From contig NC_092089.1 in assembly GCF_045679555.1 (NCBI RefSeq), positions 6,321,179 through 6,385,178 on the forward strand: a stretch of 64,000 bases of DNA, written 5' to 3'. Made by a program: the position numbers and the translations under genes. The stretch comes from Salvelinus alpinus (Eukaryota; Chordata; Actinopteri; Salmoniformes; Salmonidae). Shown one piece after another: positions 34,155 through 48,000 of the stretch. The stretch's first letter is position 1. Each line of letters opens with the position of its first letter. The notes under the pieces are model-generated. The model was given only the letters and a program-made list of their open reading frames with translations. It did not search any database and had not been told where the DNA came from.

Positions 34155-35127
34155 CAGCTCGGCCCCAGGATGCTTGGTGGTAAACCCTGGTAGCTGGAAG
34201 ACACAGCATGCTTGGTGGTAAACCCTGGTAGCTGGAAGACACAGCATGCTTGGTGGTAAACCCTGGTAGCTGGAAGACACAGCATGCTTGGTGGTAAACC
34301 CTGGTAGCTGGAAGACACAGCATGCTTGGTGGTAAACCCTGGTAGCTGGAAGACACAGCATGCTTGGTGGTAAACCCTGGTAGCTGGAAGACACAGCATG
34401 CTTGGTGGTAAACCCTGGTAGCTGGAAGACACAGCATGCTTGGTGGTAAACCCTGGTAGCTGGAAGACACAGCATGCTTGGTGGTAAACCCTGGTAGCTG
34501 GAAGACACAGCATGCTTGGTGGTAAACCCTGGTAGCTGGAAGACACAGCATGCTTGGTGGTAAACCCTGGTAGCTGGAAGACACAGCATGCTTGGTGGTA
34601 AACCCTGGTAGCTGGAAGACACAGCATGCTTGGTGGTAAACCCTGGTAGCTGGAAGACACAGCATGCTTGGTGGTAAACCCTGGTAGCTGGAAGACACAG
34701 CATGCTTGGTGGTAAACCCTGGTAGCTGGAAGACACAGCATGCTTGGTGGTAAACCCTGGTAGCTGGAAGACACAGCATGCTTGGTGGTAAACCCTGGTA
34801 GCTGGAAGACCCAGCATGCTTGGTGGTAAACCCTGGTAGCTGGAAGACACAGCATGCTTGGTGGTAAACCCTGGTAGCTGGAAGACACAGCATGCTTGGT
34901 GGTAAACCCTGGTAGCTGGAAGACACAGCATGCTTGGTGGTAAACCCTGGTAGCTGGAAGACACAGCATGCTTGGTGGTAAACCCTGGTAGCTGGAAGAC
35001 ACAGCATGCTTGGTGGTAAACCCTGGTAGCTTGACGACCCAGCATGCTTGGTGGTAAACCCTGGTAGCTGGAAGACACAGCATGCTTGGTGGTAAACCCT
35101 GGTAGCTGGAAGACACAGCATGCTTGG
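34155..35127. repeat. 38-bp highly uniform minisatellite, about 25 copies
   Basis: Unit with GCATGCTTGGTGGTAAACCC and TGGTAGCTGGAAGACACA. Copies are essentially identical apart from isolated changes near 34810 and 35030, so the array is young or actively homogenised. Confidence 0.95.
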
Positions 35128-35195
35128 CACCCTATTCCCTACATACAGTAGTGCACTACTTTTGACCAGGACCCATAGGAAATAGGGAGCCCGTT
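35125..35195. mobile_element. MITE fragment at the array end
   Basis: GGCACCCTATTCCCTACATA through AGTAGTGCACTACTTTTGAC to ATAGGAAATAGGGAGCCC, both arms present in short form. It directly follows the 38-bp array. Confidence 0.65.
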
Positions 35196-35359
35196 GAGAC
35201 AACCACAGGCTGTGTATAAAATAAACTGCAGCAGCAGGATGTGGCTGAGAAGAGAAAACAGCTTTTACAATGGAGCTAACCCCTCCCTGCACATCACCAG
35301 GCTATGCCAGACCAACATTCCAATCATTCATATAGAACACTGTAGACGACTCACACAGA

Positions 35360-35620
35360 ACCATCAGAACAACAAGTGAATTCTAGAAGCTGATGTGTTC
35401 TTACAATCATTAATATAGAACACTGTAGACGACTCACACAGAACCATCAGAACAACAAGTGAATTCTAGAAGCTGATGTGTTCTGACAATCATTAATATA
35501 GAACACTGTGGACGACTCACACAGAACCATCAGAACAACAAGTGAATTCTAGAAGCTGATGTGTTCTGACAATCATTAATATAGAACACTGTGGACGACT
35601 CACACAGAACCATCAGAGTC
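35360..35620. repeat. 83-bp repeat, about 3 copies
   Basis: TGTAGACGACTCACACAGAA recurs at 83-base spacing (35341, 35424, 35507) with AGTGAATTCTAGAAGCTGAT in each copy. Confidence 0.9.
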
Positions 35621-38600
35621 CATATCTATCCCCTGTTTGGTATGAGTCCATATCTATCCCCTGTTTAGTATGAGTCCATATCTATCCCCTGTTTAGTATG
35701 AGTCCATATCTATCCCCTGTTTGGTATGAGTCCATATCTATCCCCTGTTTAGTATGAGTCCATATCTATCCCCTGTTTAGTATGAGTCCATATCTATCCC
35801 CTGTTTGGTATGAGTCCATATCTATCCCCTGTTTAGTATGAGTCCATATCTATCCCATGTTTAGTATGAGTCCATATCTATCCCCTGTTTAGTATGAGTC
35901 CATATCCATCCCCTGTTTAGTATGAGTCCATATCTATCCTCTGTTTAGTATGAGTCCATATCCATCCCCTGTTTAGTATGAGTCCATATCTATCCCCTGT
36001 TTAGTATGAGTCCATATCTATCCCCTGTTTAGAATGAGTCCATATCTATCCCCTGTTTAGAATGAGTCCATATCTATCCTCTGTTTAGTATGAGTCCATA
36101 TCTATCCCCTGTTTAGTATGAGTCCATATCTATCCCCTGTTTACATGTTTAGTATGAGTCCATATCTATCCCCTGTTTAGTATGAGTCCATATCTATCCC
36201 CTGTTAAGTATGAGTCCATATCTATCCCCTGTTTAGTATGAGTCCATATCTATCCCCTGTTTAGTATGAGTCTATATCTATTCCCTGTTTACATGTTTAG
36301 TATGAGTCTATATCTATCCCATGTTTACATGTTTAGTATGAGTCTATATCTATCCCCTGTTTAGTATGAGTCCATATCTATCCCATGTTTAGTATGAGTC
36401 CATATCTATCCCCTGTTTAGTATGAGTCTATATCTATCCCATGTTTACATGATTAGTATGAGTCTATATCTATTCCCTGTTTACATGTTTAGTATGAGTC
36501 TATATCTATCCCCTGTTTAGTATGAGTCCATATCTATCCCATGTTTAGTATGAGTCCATATCTATCCCCTGTTTAGTATGAGTCTATATCTATCCCCTGT
36601 TTAGTATGAGTCCATATCTATCCCATGTTTAGTATGAGTCCATATCTATCCCCTGTTTAGTATGAGTCTATATCTATCCCCTGTTTAGTATGAGTCCATA
36701 TCTATCCCATGTTTAGTATGAGTCCATATCTATCCCCTGTTTAGTATGAGTCTATATCTATCCCCTGTTTAGTATGAGTCCATATCTATCCCCTGTTTAG
36801 TATGAGTCCATATCTATCCCCTGTTTAGTATGAGTCTATATCTATCCCCTGTTTAGTATGAGTCCATATCTATCCCCTGTTTAGTATGAGTCTATATCTA
36901 TCCCCTGTTTAGTATGAGTCCATATCTATCCCATGTTTACATGTTTAGTATGAGTCCATATCTATCCCCTGTTTAGTATGAGTCCATATCTATCCCCTGT
37001 TTAGTATGAGTCCATATCTATCCCCTGTTTAGTATGAGTCTATATCTATCCCCTGTTTAGTATGAGTCCATATCTATCCCCTGTTTAGTATGAGTCCATA
37101 TCTATCCCCTGTTTAGTATGAGTCCATATCTATCCCCTGTTTAGTATGAGTCCATATCTATCCCCTGTTTAGTATGAGTCCATATCTATCCCCTGTTTAG
37201 TATGAGTCCATATCTATCCCCTGTTTAGTATGAGTCCATATCTATCCCCTGTTTACATGTTTAGTATGAGTCCATATCTATCCCCTGTTTAGTATGAGTC
37301 CATATCTATCCCCTGTTTACATGTTTAGTATGAGTCTATATCTATCCCATGTTTAGTATGAGTCCATATCTATCCCCTGTTTAGTATGAGTCTATATATA
37401 TCCCATGTTTAGTATGAGTCCATATCTATCCCCTGTTTAGTATGAGTCCATATCTATCCCATGTTTAGTATGAGTCTATATCTATCCCATGTTTACATGT
37501 TTAGTATGAGTCCATATCTGTCCCCTGTTTAGTATGAGTCCATATCTATCCCCTGTTTAGTATGAGTCCATATCTATCCCCTGTTAAGTATGAGTCCATA
37601 TCTATCCCCTGTTTAGTATGAGTCCATATCTATCCCCTGTTTAGTATGAGTCCATATCTATCCCATGTTTAGTATGAGTCTATATCTATCCCATGTTTAC
37701 ATGTTTAGTATGAGTCCATATCTATCCCATGTTTAGTATGAGTCCATATCTATCCCCTGTTTAGTATGAGTCTATATCTATCCCATGTTTACATGTTTAG
37801 TATGAGTCTATATCTATTCCCTGTTTACATGTTTAGTATGAGTCCATATCTATCCCCTGTTAAGTATGAGTCCATATCTATCCCATGTTTAGTATTAGTC
37901 CATATCTATCCCCTGTTTAGTATGAGTCTATATCTATCCCATGTTTACATGTTTAGTATGAGTCTATATCTATTCCCTGTTTACATGTTTAGTATGAGTC
38001 CATATCTATCCCCTGTTAAGTATGAGTCTATATCTATCCCCTGTTTAGTATGAGTCCATATCTATCCCCTGTTAAGTATGAGTCCATATCTATCCCCTGT
38101 TTAGTATGAGTCTATATCTATCCCATGTTTACATGTTTAGTATGAGTCTATATCTATTCCCTGTTTACATGTTTAGTATGAGTCCATATCTATCCCCTGT
38201 TAAGTATGAGTCTATATCTATCCCCTGTTTAGTATGAGTCCATATCTATCCCCTGTTAAGTATGAGTCCATATCTATCCCCTGTTTAGTATGAGTCTATA
38301 TCTATCCCCTGTTTAGTATGAGTCTATATCTATCCCCTGTTTAGTATGAGTCCATATCTATCCCCTGTTAAGTATGAGTCCATATCTATCCCCTGTTTAG
38401 TATGAGTCTATATCTATCCCATGTTTACATGTTTAGTATGAGTCTATATCTATTCCCTGTTTACATGTTTAGTATGAGTCCATATCTATCCCCTGTTAAG
38501 TATGAGTCTATATCTATCCCCTGTTTAGTATGAGTCCATATCTATCCCCTGTTAAGTATGAGTCCATATCTATCCCCTGTTTAGTATGAGTCCATATCTA

Positions 38601-39985
38601 TCCCCTGTTTAGTATGAGTCCATATCTATCCCATGTTTAGTATGAGTCCATATCTATCCCCTGTTTACATGTTTAGTATGAGTCCATATCTATCCCCTGT
38701 TAAGTATGAGTCCATATCTATCCCCTGTTTAGTATGAGTCCATATCTATCCCCTGTTTAGTATGAGTCCATATCTATCCCATGTTTAGTATGAGTCCATA
38801 TCTATCCCCTGTTTAGTATGAGTCTATATCTATCCCCTGTTTAGTATGAGTCTATATCTATCCCCTGTTTAGTATGAGTCCATATCTATCCCATGTTTAG
38901 TATGAGTCCATATCTATCCCATGTTTAGTATGAGTCCATATCTGTCCCCTGTTTAGTATGAGTCCATATCTATCCCCTGTTTACATGTTTAGTATGAGTC
39001 CATATCTATCCCCTGTTTAGTATGAGTCCATATCTATCCCCTGTTTAGTATGAGTCCATATCTATCCCATGTTTAGTATGAGTCCATATCTGTCCCCTGT
39101 TTAGTATGAGTCCATATCTATCCCCTGTTTACATGTTTAGTATGAGTCTATATCTATCCCCTGTTTAGTATGAGTCCATATCTATCCCCTGTTTAGTATG
39201 AGTCCATATCTATCCCATGTTTAGTATGAGTCCATATCTGTCCCCTGTTTAGTATGAGTCCATATCTACCCCCTGTTTACATGTTTAGTATGAGTCCATA
39301 TCTATCCCCTGTTTAGTATGAGTCCATATCTATCCCCTGTTTAGTATGAGTCCATATATGTCCCCTGTTTAGTATGAGTCCATATCTATCCCCTGTTTAG
39401 TATGAGTCCATATATGTCCCCTGTTTAGTATGAGTCCATATCTATCCCATGTTTAGTATGAGTCCATATCTATCCCCTGTTTAGTATGAGTCCATATCTA
39501 TCCCATGTTTAGTATGAGTCCATATCTGTCCCCTGTTTAGTATGAGTCCATATCTACCCCCTGTTTACATGTTTAGTATGAGTCCATATCTATCCCCTGT
39601 TTAGTATGAGTCCATATCTATCCCCTGTTTAGTATGAGTCCATATATGTCCCCTGTTTAGTATGAGTCCATATCTACCCCCTGTTTACATGTTTAGTATG
39701 AGTCCATATCTATCCCCTGTTTAGTATGAGTCCATATCTATCCCCTGTTTAGTATGAGTCCATATCTATCCCCTGTTTACATGTTTAGTATGAGTCCATA
39801 TCTATCCCCTGTTTAGTATGAGTCCATATCTATCCCCTGTTTAGTATGAGTCCATATCTATCCCCTGTTTAGTATGAGTCCATATATGTCCCCTGTTTAG
39901 TATGAGTCCATATCTATCCCCTGTTTAGTATGAGTCCATATCTATCCCCTGTTTAGTATGAGTCCATATCTATCCCCTGTTTACA
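35612..39985. repeat. 4.4 kb array of a 28-bp unit, about 150 copies
   Basis: Unit AGTATGAGTCCATATCTATC plus CCCTGTTT. Variants: CTATATC, CCATG, TTAAG, and a 10-base insertion ACATGTTTAG giving 38-bp units. Mixed blocks of variants recur, which implies multi-unit duplication. Confidence 0.97.
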
Positions 39986-40019
39986 TGAAACCAGACTCTG
40001 GTTTTCCACACAGTCTGTC

Positions 40020-40128
40020 CATTGTCTTGCATGTCTGTCTTGCATGTCTGTCTTGCATGTCTGTCTTGCATGTCTGTCTTGCATGTCTGTCTTGCATGTC
40101 TGTCTGTCTGTCTATCTGTCTGTCTGTA

Positions 40129-40159
<31 letters not shown>

Positions 40160-40165
40160 ATGTAG
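40020..40165. repeat. TGTCTTGCA and (TGTC)n repeats
   Basis: Several TGTCTTGCATGTC units pass into TGTC tetranucleotide repeats. The flank to 40309 is plain intron. Confidence 0.9.
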
Positions 40166-40309
40166 GCCTCTGTCTGTCTCTCTTCAGACCCCGAATCCCC
40201 TCATCCAATTGATTGGTCACACATTCACAGATCCCAGTCTGTGTAGCCACTGATTCTCTCTGGCACCATGTGATGCCAGCATGACTCTTCTAACCACATC
40301 ACAGGCCTC

Positions 40310-41940
40310 TGAAAGATGGCTGACTGTGTCCTACAGTACTAACACAGAGAGAGATATAGAGGGAGATGGCTGACTGTGTCCTACAGTACTAACACAGAGA
40401 GATATATAGAGGGAGATGGCTGACTGTGTCCTACAGTACTAACACAGAGAGAGATATTATAGAGGGAGATGGCTGACTGTGTCCTACAGTACTAACACAG
40501 AGAGATATATAGAGGGAGATGGCTGACTGTGTCCTACAGTACTAACACAGAGAGAGATATAGAGGGAGATGGCTGACTGTCCTACAGTACTAACACAGAG
40601 AGAGATATAGAGGGAGATGTCTGACTGTGTCCTACAGTACTAACACAGAGAGATATATAGAGGGAGATGGCTGACTGTGTCCTACAGTACTAACACAGAG
40701 AGAGATATAGAGGGAGATGGCTGACTGTGTCCTACAATACTGACACAGAGATATATAGAGGGAGATGGCTGACTGTCCTACAGTACTGACACAGAGAGAG
40801 ATATAGTGGGAGATGGCTGACTGTGTCCTACAGTACTGACACAGAGAGAGATATAGAGGGAGATGGCTGACTGTGTCCTACAGTACTGACACAGAGAGAG
40901 ATATAGAGGGAGATGGCTGACTGTGTCCTACAGTACTGACACAGAGAGAGATATTATAGAGGGAGATGGCTGACTGTGTCCTACAGTACTAACACAGAGA
41001 TAGATATTATAGAGGGAGATGGCTGACTGTGTCCTACAGTACTGACACAGAGAGATATATAGAGGGAGATGGCTGACTGTGTCCTACAGTACTAACACAG
41101 AGAGAGATATAGAGAGAGATGGCTGACTGTGTCCTACAGTACTGACACAGAGAGATATAGAGGGAGATGGCTGACTGTGTCCTACAATACTAACACAGAG
41201 AGCGATATAGAGGGAGATGGTTGACTGTGTCCTACAGTACTAACACAGAGAGATATATAGAGGGAGATGGTTGACTGTGTCCTACAGTACTAACACAGAG
41301 AGAGATATAGAGGGAGATGGCTGACTGTGTCCTACAGTACTAACACAGAGAGAGATATAGAGGGAGATGGTTGACTGTGTCCTACAGTACTAACACAGAG
41401 AGAGATATAGAGGGAGATGGTTGACTGTGTCCTACAGTACTGACACAGAGAGAGATATAGAGGGAGATGGCTGACTGTGTCCTACAGTACTAACACAGAG
41501 AGAGATATAGAGGGAGATGGTTGACTGTGTCCTACAGTACTAACACAGAGAGAGATATAGAGGGAGATGGCTGACTGTGTCCTACAGTACTAACACAGAG
41601 AGAGATATAGAGGGAGATGGCTGACTGTGTCCTACAGTACTGACACAGAGAGAGATATTATAGAGGGAGATGGCTGACTGTGTCCTACAGTACTGACACA
41701 GAGAGAGATATTATAGAGGGAGATGGCTGACTGTGTCCTACAGTACTAACACAGAGAGCGATATAGAGGGAGATGGCTGACTGTGTCCTACAGTACTAAC
41801 ACAGAGAGAGATATAGAGGGAGATGGATGACTGTGTCCTACAGTACTAACACAGAGAGAGATATAGAGGGAGATGGCTGACTGTGTCCTACAGTACTAAC
41901 ACAGAGAGAGATATAGAGGGAGATGGCTGACTGTCCTACA
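40310..41940. repeat. About 50-bp minisatellite, about 33 copies
   Basis: Unit with GATGGCTGACTGTGTCCTAC, AGTACTAACACAGAGAGAGA and TATAGAGGGA. Variants have TGACACAG, ATATTATAG or a missing GT. Confidence 0.95.
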
Positions 41941-42069
41941 GAGACTAATGGAATACTGTCTAGTGGACAGTGATAATATGTTTTCAAAGGACCGTGCATG
42001 AAGAGAAAAGACTGATGCCACGAAGGTTGTTACGCAGTATGATTGAATTGATGAAGTAGGCATTCTATT

Positions 42070-45000
42070 CTATTGTGCTGTATCATAAAGTATAGTATAG
42101 TATAACGTAGTATAGTGGTGTATCATATAGTATAGTGTTGTATCACATAGTATAGCATAGTGGTGTATCATATAGTATAGTGGTGTATCATATAGTATAG
42201 TATAGTATAGTGTTGTAACATATAGTATAGTATAGTGGTGTATCATATAGTATAGTGGTGTATCATATAGTATAGTATAGTGGTGTATCATATAGTATAG
42301 TGTTGTATCATATAGTATAGTATAGTGGTGTATCATATAGTATAGTGGTGTATCATATAGTATAGTATAGTGGTGTATCATATAGTATAGTATAGCATAG
42401 TATAGCGCAGTATAGTGTTGTAGCATATAGTATAGTATAGTGTTGTAGCATATAGTATAGTGGTGTATCATATAGTATAGTATAGTGTTGTATCATATAG
42501 TATAGTATAGTGGTGTATCATATAGTATAGTATAGTATAGCATAGCGTAGTATGGTGGTGTACCATATAGTATAGTATAGTGGTGTATCATATAGTATAG
42601 CATAGTATAGCGCAGTATAGTGTTGTAGCATATAGTATAGTATAGTGGTGTATCATATAGTATAGTATAGTGGTGTATCATATAGTATAGTGGTGTATCA
42701 TATAGTATAGTATAGTGGTGTATCATATAGTATAGTATAGTGTTGTAGCATATAGTATAGTATAGTGGTGTATCATATAGTATAGTATAGTGGTGTATCA
42801 TATAGTATAGAATAGTGTTGTAACATATTGTATAGTATAGTGGTGTATCATATAGTATAGTATAGTGGTGTATCATATAGTATAGTGGTGTATCATATAG
42901 TATAGTATAGTGGTGTAACATATTGTATAGTATAGTGTTGTATCATATAGTATAGTATAGTGTTGTATCATATAGTATAGTATAGTGGTGTATCATATAG
43001 TATAGTATAGTGGTGTAACATATAGTATAGTATAGTGGTGTAACATATTGTATAGTATAGTGTTGTATCATATAGTATAGTATAGTGTTGTATCATATAG
43101 TATAGTATAGTGTTGAATCATATAGTATAGTATAGTGGTGTAACATATAGTATAGTATAGTGGTGTAACATATAGTATAGTATAGTGGTGTAACATATTG
43201 TATAGTATAGTGGTGTATCATATAGTATAGTATAGTGTTGTATCATATAGTATAGTGGTGTATCATATAGTATAGTATAGTGGTGTATCATATAGTATAG
43301 TATAGCATAGTATAGCGCAGTATAGTGTTGTAGCATATAGTATAGTATAGTGGTGTATCATATAGTATAGTGGTGTATCATATAGTATAGTATAGTGGTG
43401 TATCATATAGTATAGTATAGTGGTGTAACATATTGTATAGTATAGTGTTGTATCATATAGTATAGTATAGTGTTGTATCATATAGTATAGTATAGTGTTG
43501 TATCATATAGTATAGTGTTGTAACATATAGTATAGTATAGTGTTGTATCATATAGTATAGTGGTGTATCATATAGTATAGTATAGTGTTGTATCATATAG
43601 TATAGTATAGTGGTGTATCATATAGTATAGTATAGTGTTGTAACATATAGTATAGTATAGTGGTGTAACATATTGTATAGTATAGTGTTGTATCATATAG
43701 TATAGTATAGTGTTGTATCATATAGTATAGTATAGTGTTGTATCATATAGTATAGTGTTGTAACATATTGTATAGTATAGTGTTGTATCATATAGTATAG
43801 TATAGTGTTGTATCATATAGTATAGTGGTGTATCATATAGTATAGTATAGTGTTGTAACATATAGTATAGTATAGTGTTGTAACATATTGTATAGTATAG
43901 TGGTGTATCATATAGTATAGTATAGTGTTGTAACATATTGTATAGTATAGTGTTGTAACATATTGTATAGTATAGTGGTGTATCATATAGTATAGTATAG
44001 TGTTGTAACATATTGTATAGTATAGTATAGTGTTGTATCATATAGTATAGTATGGTGGTGTATCATATAGTATAGTATAGTGGTGTATCATATAGTATAG
44101 CATAGTGTTGTAACATATTGTATAGTATAGTGTTGTATCATATAGTATAGTATAGTGTTGTATCATATAGTATAGTATAGTGTTGTATCATATAGTATAG
44201 TATAGTGTTGTATCATATAGTATAGTGCTGTAACATATAGTATAGTATAGTGGTGTATCATATAGTATAGTATAGTGTTGTAACATATTGTATAGTATAG
44301 TGGTGTATCATATAGTATAGTGTTGTATCATATAGTATAGTATAGTGTTGTATCATATAGTATAGTATAGTGTTGTATCATATAGTATAGTGTTGTATCA
44401 TATAGTATAGTATAGTGGTGTATCATATAGTATAGTATAGTGTTGTATCATATTGTATAGTATAGTGGTGTATCATATAGTATAGTATAGTGTTGTATCA
44501 TATTGTATAGTATAGTGGTGTATCATATAGTATAGTATAGTGTTGTATCATATAGTATAGTATAGTGTTGTATAATATAGTATAGTATAGTGGTGTATCA
44601 TATAGTATAGTATAGTGGTGTATCATATAGTATAGTATAGTGGTGTATCATATAGTATAGTATAGTGGTGTATCATATAGTATAGTATAGTGTTGTATCA
44701 TATAGTATAGTGGTGTATCATATAGTATAGTATAGTGGTGTATCATAGAGTATAGTATAGTGGTGTATCATATAGTATAGTATAGTGTTGTATCATATTG
44801 TATAGTATAGTGTTGTAACATATTGTATAGTATAGTGGTGTATCATATAGTATAGTGGTGTATCATATAGTATAGTATAGTGGTGTATCATATAGTATAG
44901 TATAGTGTTGTATCATATAGTATAGTATAGTGTTGTATCATATTGTATAGTATAGTGGTGTATCATATTGTATAGTATAGTGTTGTAACATATTGTATAG

Positions 45001-48000
45001 TATAGTATAGTGGTGTATCATATAGTATAGTATAGTGGTGTATCATATAGTATAGTGGTGTATCATATAGTATAGTATAGTGTTGTATCATATTGTATAG
45101 TATAGTGGTGTAACATATTGTATAGTATAGTGGTGTATCATATAGCATAGTGTTGTATCACATTGTATAGTATAGTGTTGTATCATATAGTATAGTATAG
45201 TGTTGTATCATATTGTATAGTATAGTGGTGTATCATATTGTATAGTATAGTGTTGTAACATATTGTATAGTATAGTATAGTGGTGTATCATATAGTATAG
45301 TATAGTGGTGTATCATATAGTATAGTGGTGTATCATATAGTATAGTATAGTGTTGTATCATATTGTATAGTATAGTGGTGTATCATATAGTATAGTATAG
45401 TGGTGTATCATATAGTATAGTATAGTGGTGTATCATATAGTATAGTATAGTGTTGTATCATATAGTATAGTGGTGTATCATATAGTATAGTATAGTGGTG
45501 TATCATAGAGTATAGTATAGTGGTGTATCATATAGTATAGTATAGTGTTGTATCATATTGTATAGTATAGTGTTGTAACATATTGTATAGTATAGTGGTG
45601 TATCATATAGTATAGTGGTGTATCATATAGTATAGTATAGTGGTGTATCATATAGTATAGTATAGTGTTGTATCATATAGTATAGTATAGTGTTGTATCA
45701 TATTGTATAGTATAGTGGTGTATCATATTGTATAGTATAGTGTTGTAACATATTGTATAGTATAGTATAGTGGTGTATCATATAGTATAGTATAGTGGTG
45801 TATCATATAGTATAGTGGTGTATCATATAGTATAGTATAGTGTTGTATCATATTGTATAGTATAGTGGTGTAACATATTGTATAGTATAGTGGTGTATCA
45901 TATAGCATAGTGTTGTATCACATTGTATAGTATAGTGTTGTATCATATAGTATAGTATAGTGTTGTATCATATTGTATAGTATAGTGGTGTATCATATTG
46001 TATAGTATAGTGTTGTAACATATTGTATAGTATAGTATAGTGGTGTATCATATAGTATAGTATAGTGGTGTATCATATAGTATAGTGGTGTATCATATAG
46101 TATAGTATAGTGTTGTATCATATTGTATAGTATAGTGGTGTATCATATAGTATAGTGGTGTATCATATAGTATAGTATAGTAACATATTGTATAGTATAG
46201 TGGTGTATCATATAGTATAGTGGTGTATCATATTGTATAGTATAGTGTTGTATCACATTGTATAGTATAGTGTTGTATCATATTGTATAGTATAGTGTTG
46301 TATCATATAGTATAGTATAGTGGTGTATCATATAGTATAGTGGTGTATCATATAGTATAGTATAGTGTTGTATCACATTGTATAGTATAGTGTTGTATCA
46401 TATAGTATAGTATAGTGTTGTATCATATAGTATAGTATAGTGTTGTATCATATAGTATAGTATAGTGGTGTATCATATAGTATAGTGGTGTATCATATAG
46501 TATAGTATAGTGTTGTATCATATAGTATAGTATAGTGTTGTATCATATAGTATAGTATAGTGTTGTATCATATAGTATAGTATAGTGGTGTATCATATAG
46601 TATAGTGGTGTATCATATAGTATAGTATAGTGTTGTATCACATTGTATAGTATAGTGTTGTATCATATAGTATAGTATAGTGTTGTAACATATTGTATAG
46701 TATAGTGTTGTATCATATAGTATAGTATAGTGGTGTATCATATAGTATAGTGGTGTATCATATAGTATAGTATAGTGTTGTATCACATTGTATAGTATAG
46801 TGTTGTATCATATAGTATAGTATAGTGTTGTATCATATAGTATAGTGGTGTATCATATAGTATAGTGTTGTATCATATAGTATAGTATAGTGGTGTATCA
46901 TATAGTATAGTGTTGTAACATATAGTATAGTATAGTGTTGTAACATATTGTATAGTATAGTGTTGTATCATATAGTATAGTATAGTGTTGTATCATATAG
47001 TATAGCATAGTGTTGTATCATATAGTATAGTGGTGTATCATATAGTATAGTATAGTGGTGTATCATATAGTATAGTATAGTGTTGTATCATATTGTATAG
47101 TATAGTGGTGTATCATATAGTATAGTATAGTGGTGTATCATATAGTATAGTGGTGTATCATATAGTATAGTATAGTGTTGTATCATATTGTATAGTATAG
47201 TGTTGTATCATATAGTATAGTATAGTGGTGTATCATATAGTATAGTGGTGTATCATATAGTATAGTATAGTGTTGTATCATATAGTATAGTATAGTGTTG
47301 TATCATATTGTATAGTATAGTGTTGTATCATATTGTATAGTATAGTGGTGTATCATATAGTATAGTGTTGTATCATATAGTATAGTGTTGTAACATATTG
47401 TATAGTATAGTGTTGTATCATATAGTATAGTATAGTGGTGTATCATATAGTATAGTATAGTGTTGTATCATATTGTATAGTATAGTGTTGTATCATATAG
47501 TATAGTATAGTGTTGTATCATATTGTATAGTATAGTGTTGTATCATATTGTATAGTATAGTGGTGTATCATATAGTATAGTGTTGTATCATATAGTATAG
47601 TATAGTGTTGTAACATATTGTATAGTATAGTGTTGTATCATATAGTATAGTGGTGTATCATATAGTATAGTATAGTGGTGTATCATATAGTATAGTGGTG
47701 TATCATATAGTATAGTATAGTGTTGTATCATATTGTATAGTATAGTGTTGTATCACATTGTATAGTATAGTGTTGTAACATATTGTATAGTATAGTATAG
47801 TGGTGTATCATATAGTATAGTGGTGTATCATATAGTATAGTATAGTGTTGTATCACATTGTATAGTATAGTGTTGTATCATATAGTATAGTATAGTGTTG
47901 TATCATATAGTATAGTATAGTGGTGTATCATATAGTATAGTATAGTGGTGTATCATATTGTATAGTATAGTGTTGTAACATATTGTATAGTATAGTATAG

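Noticed and set aside
32781-35292. Cys/Leu- and Gly/Pro-rich frames of 300-390 residues
   Set aside because: Translations of the 34/35-bp and 38-bp arrays. The units rotate through frames without stops.
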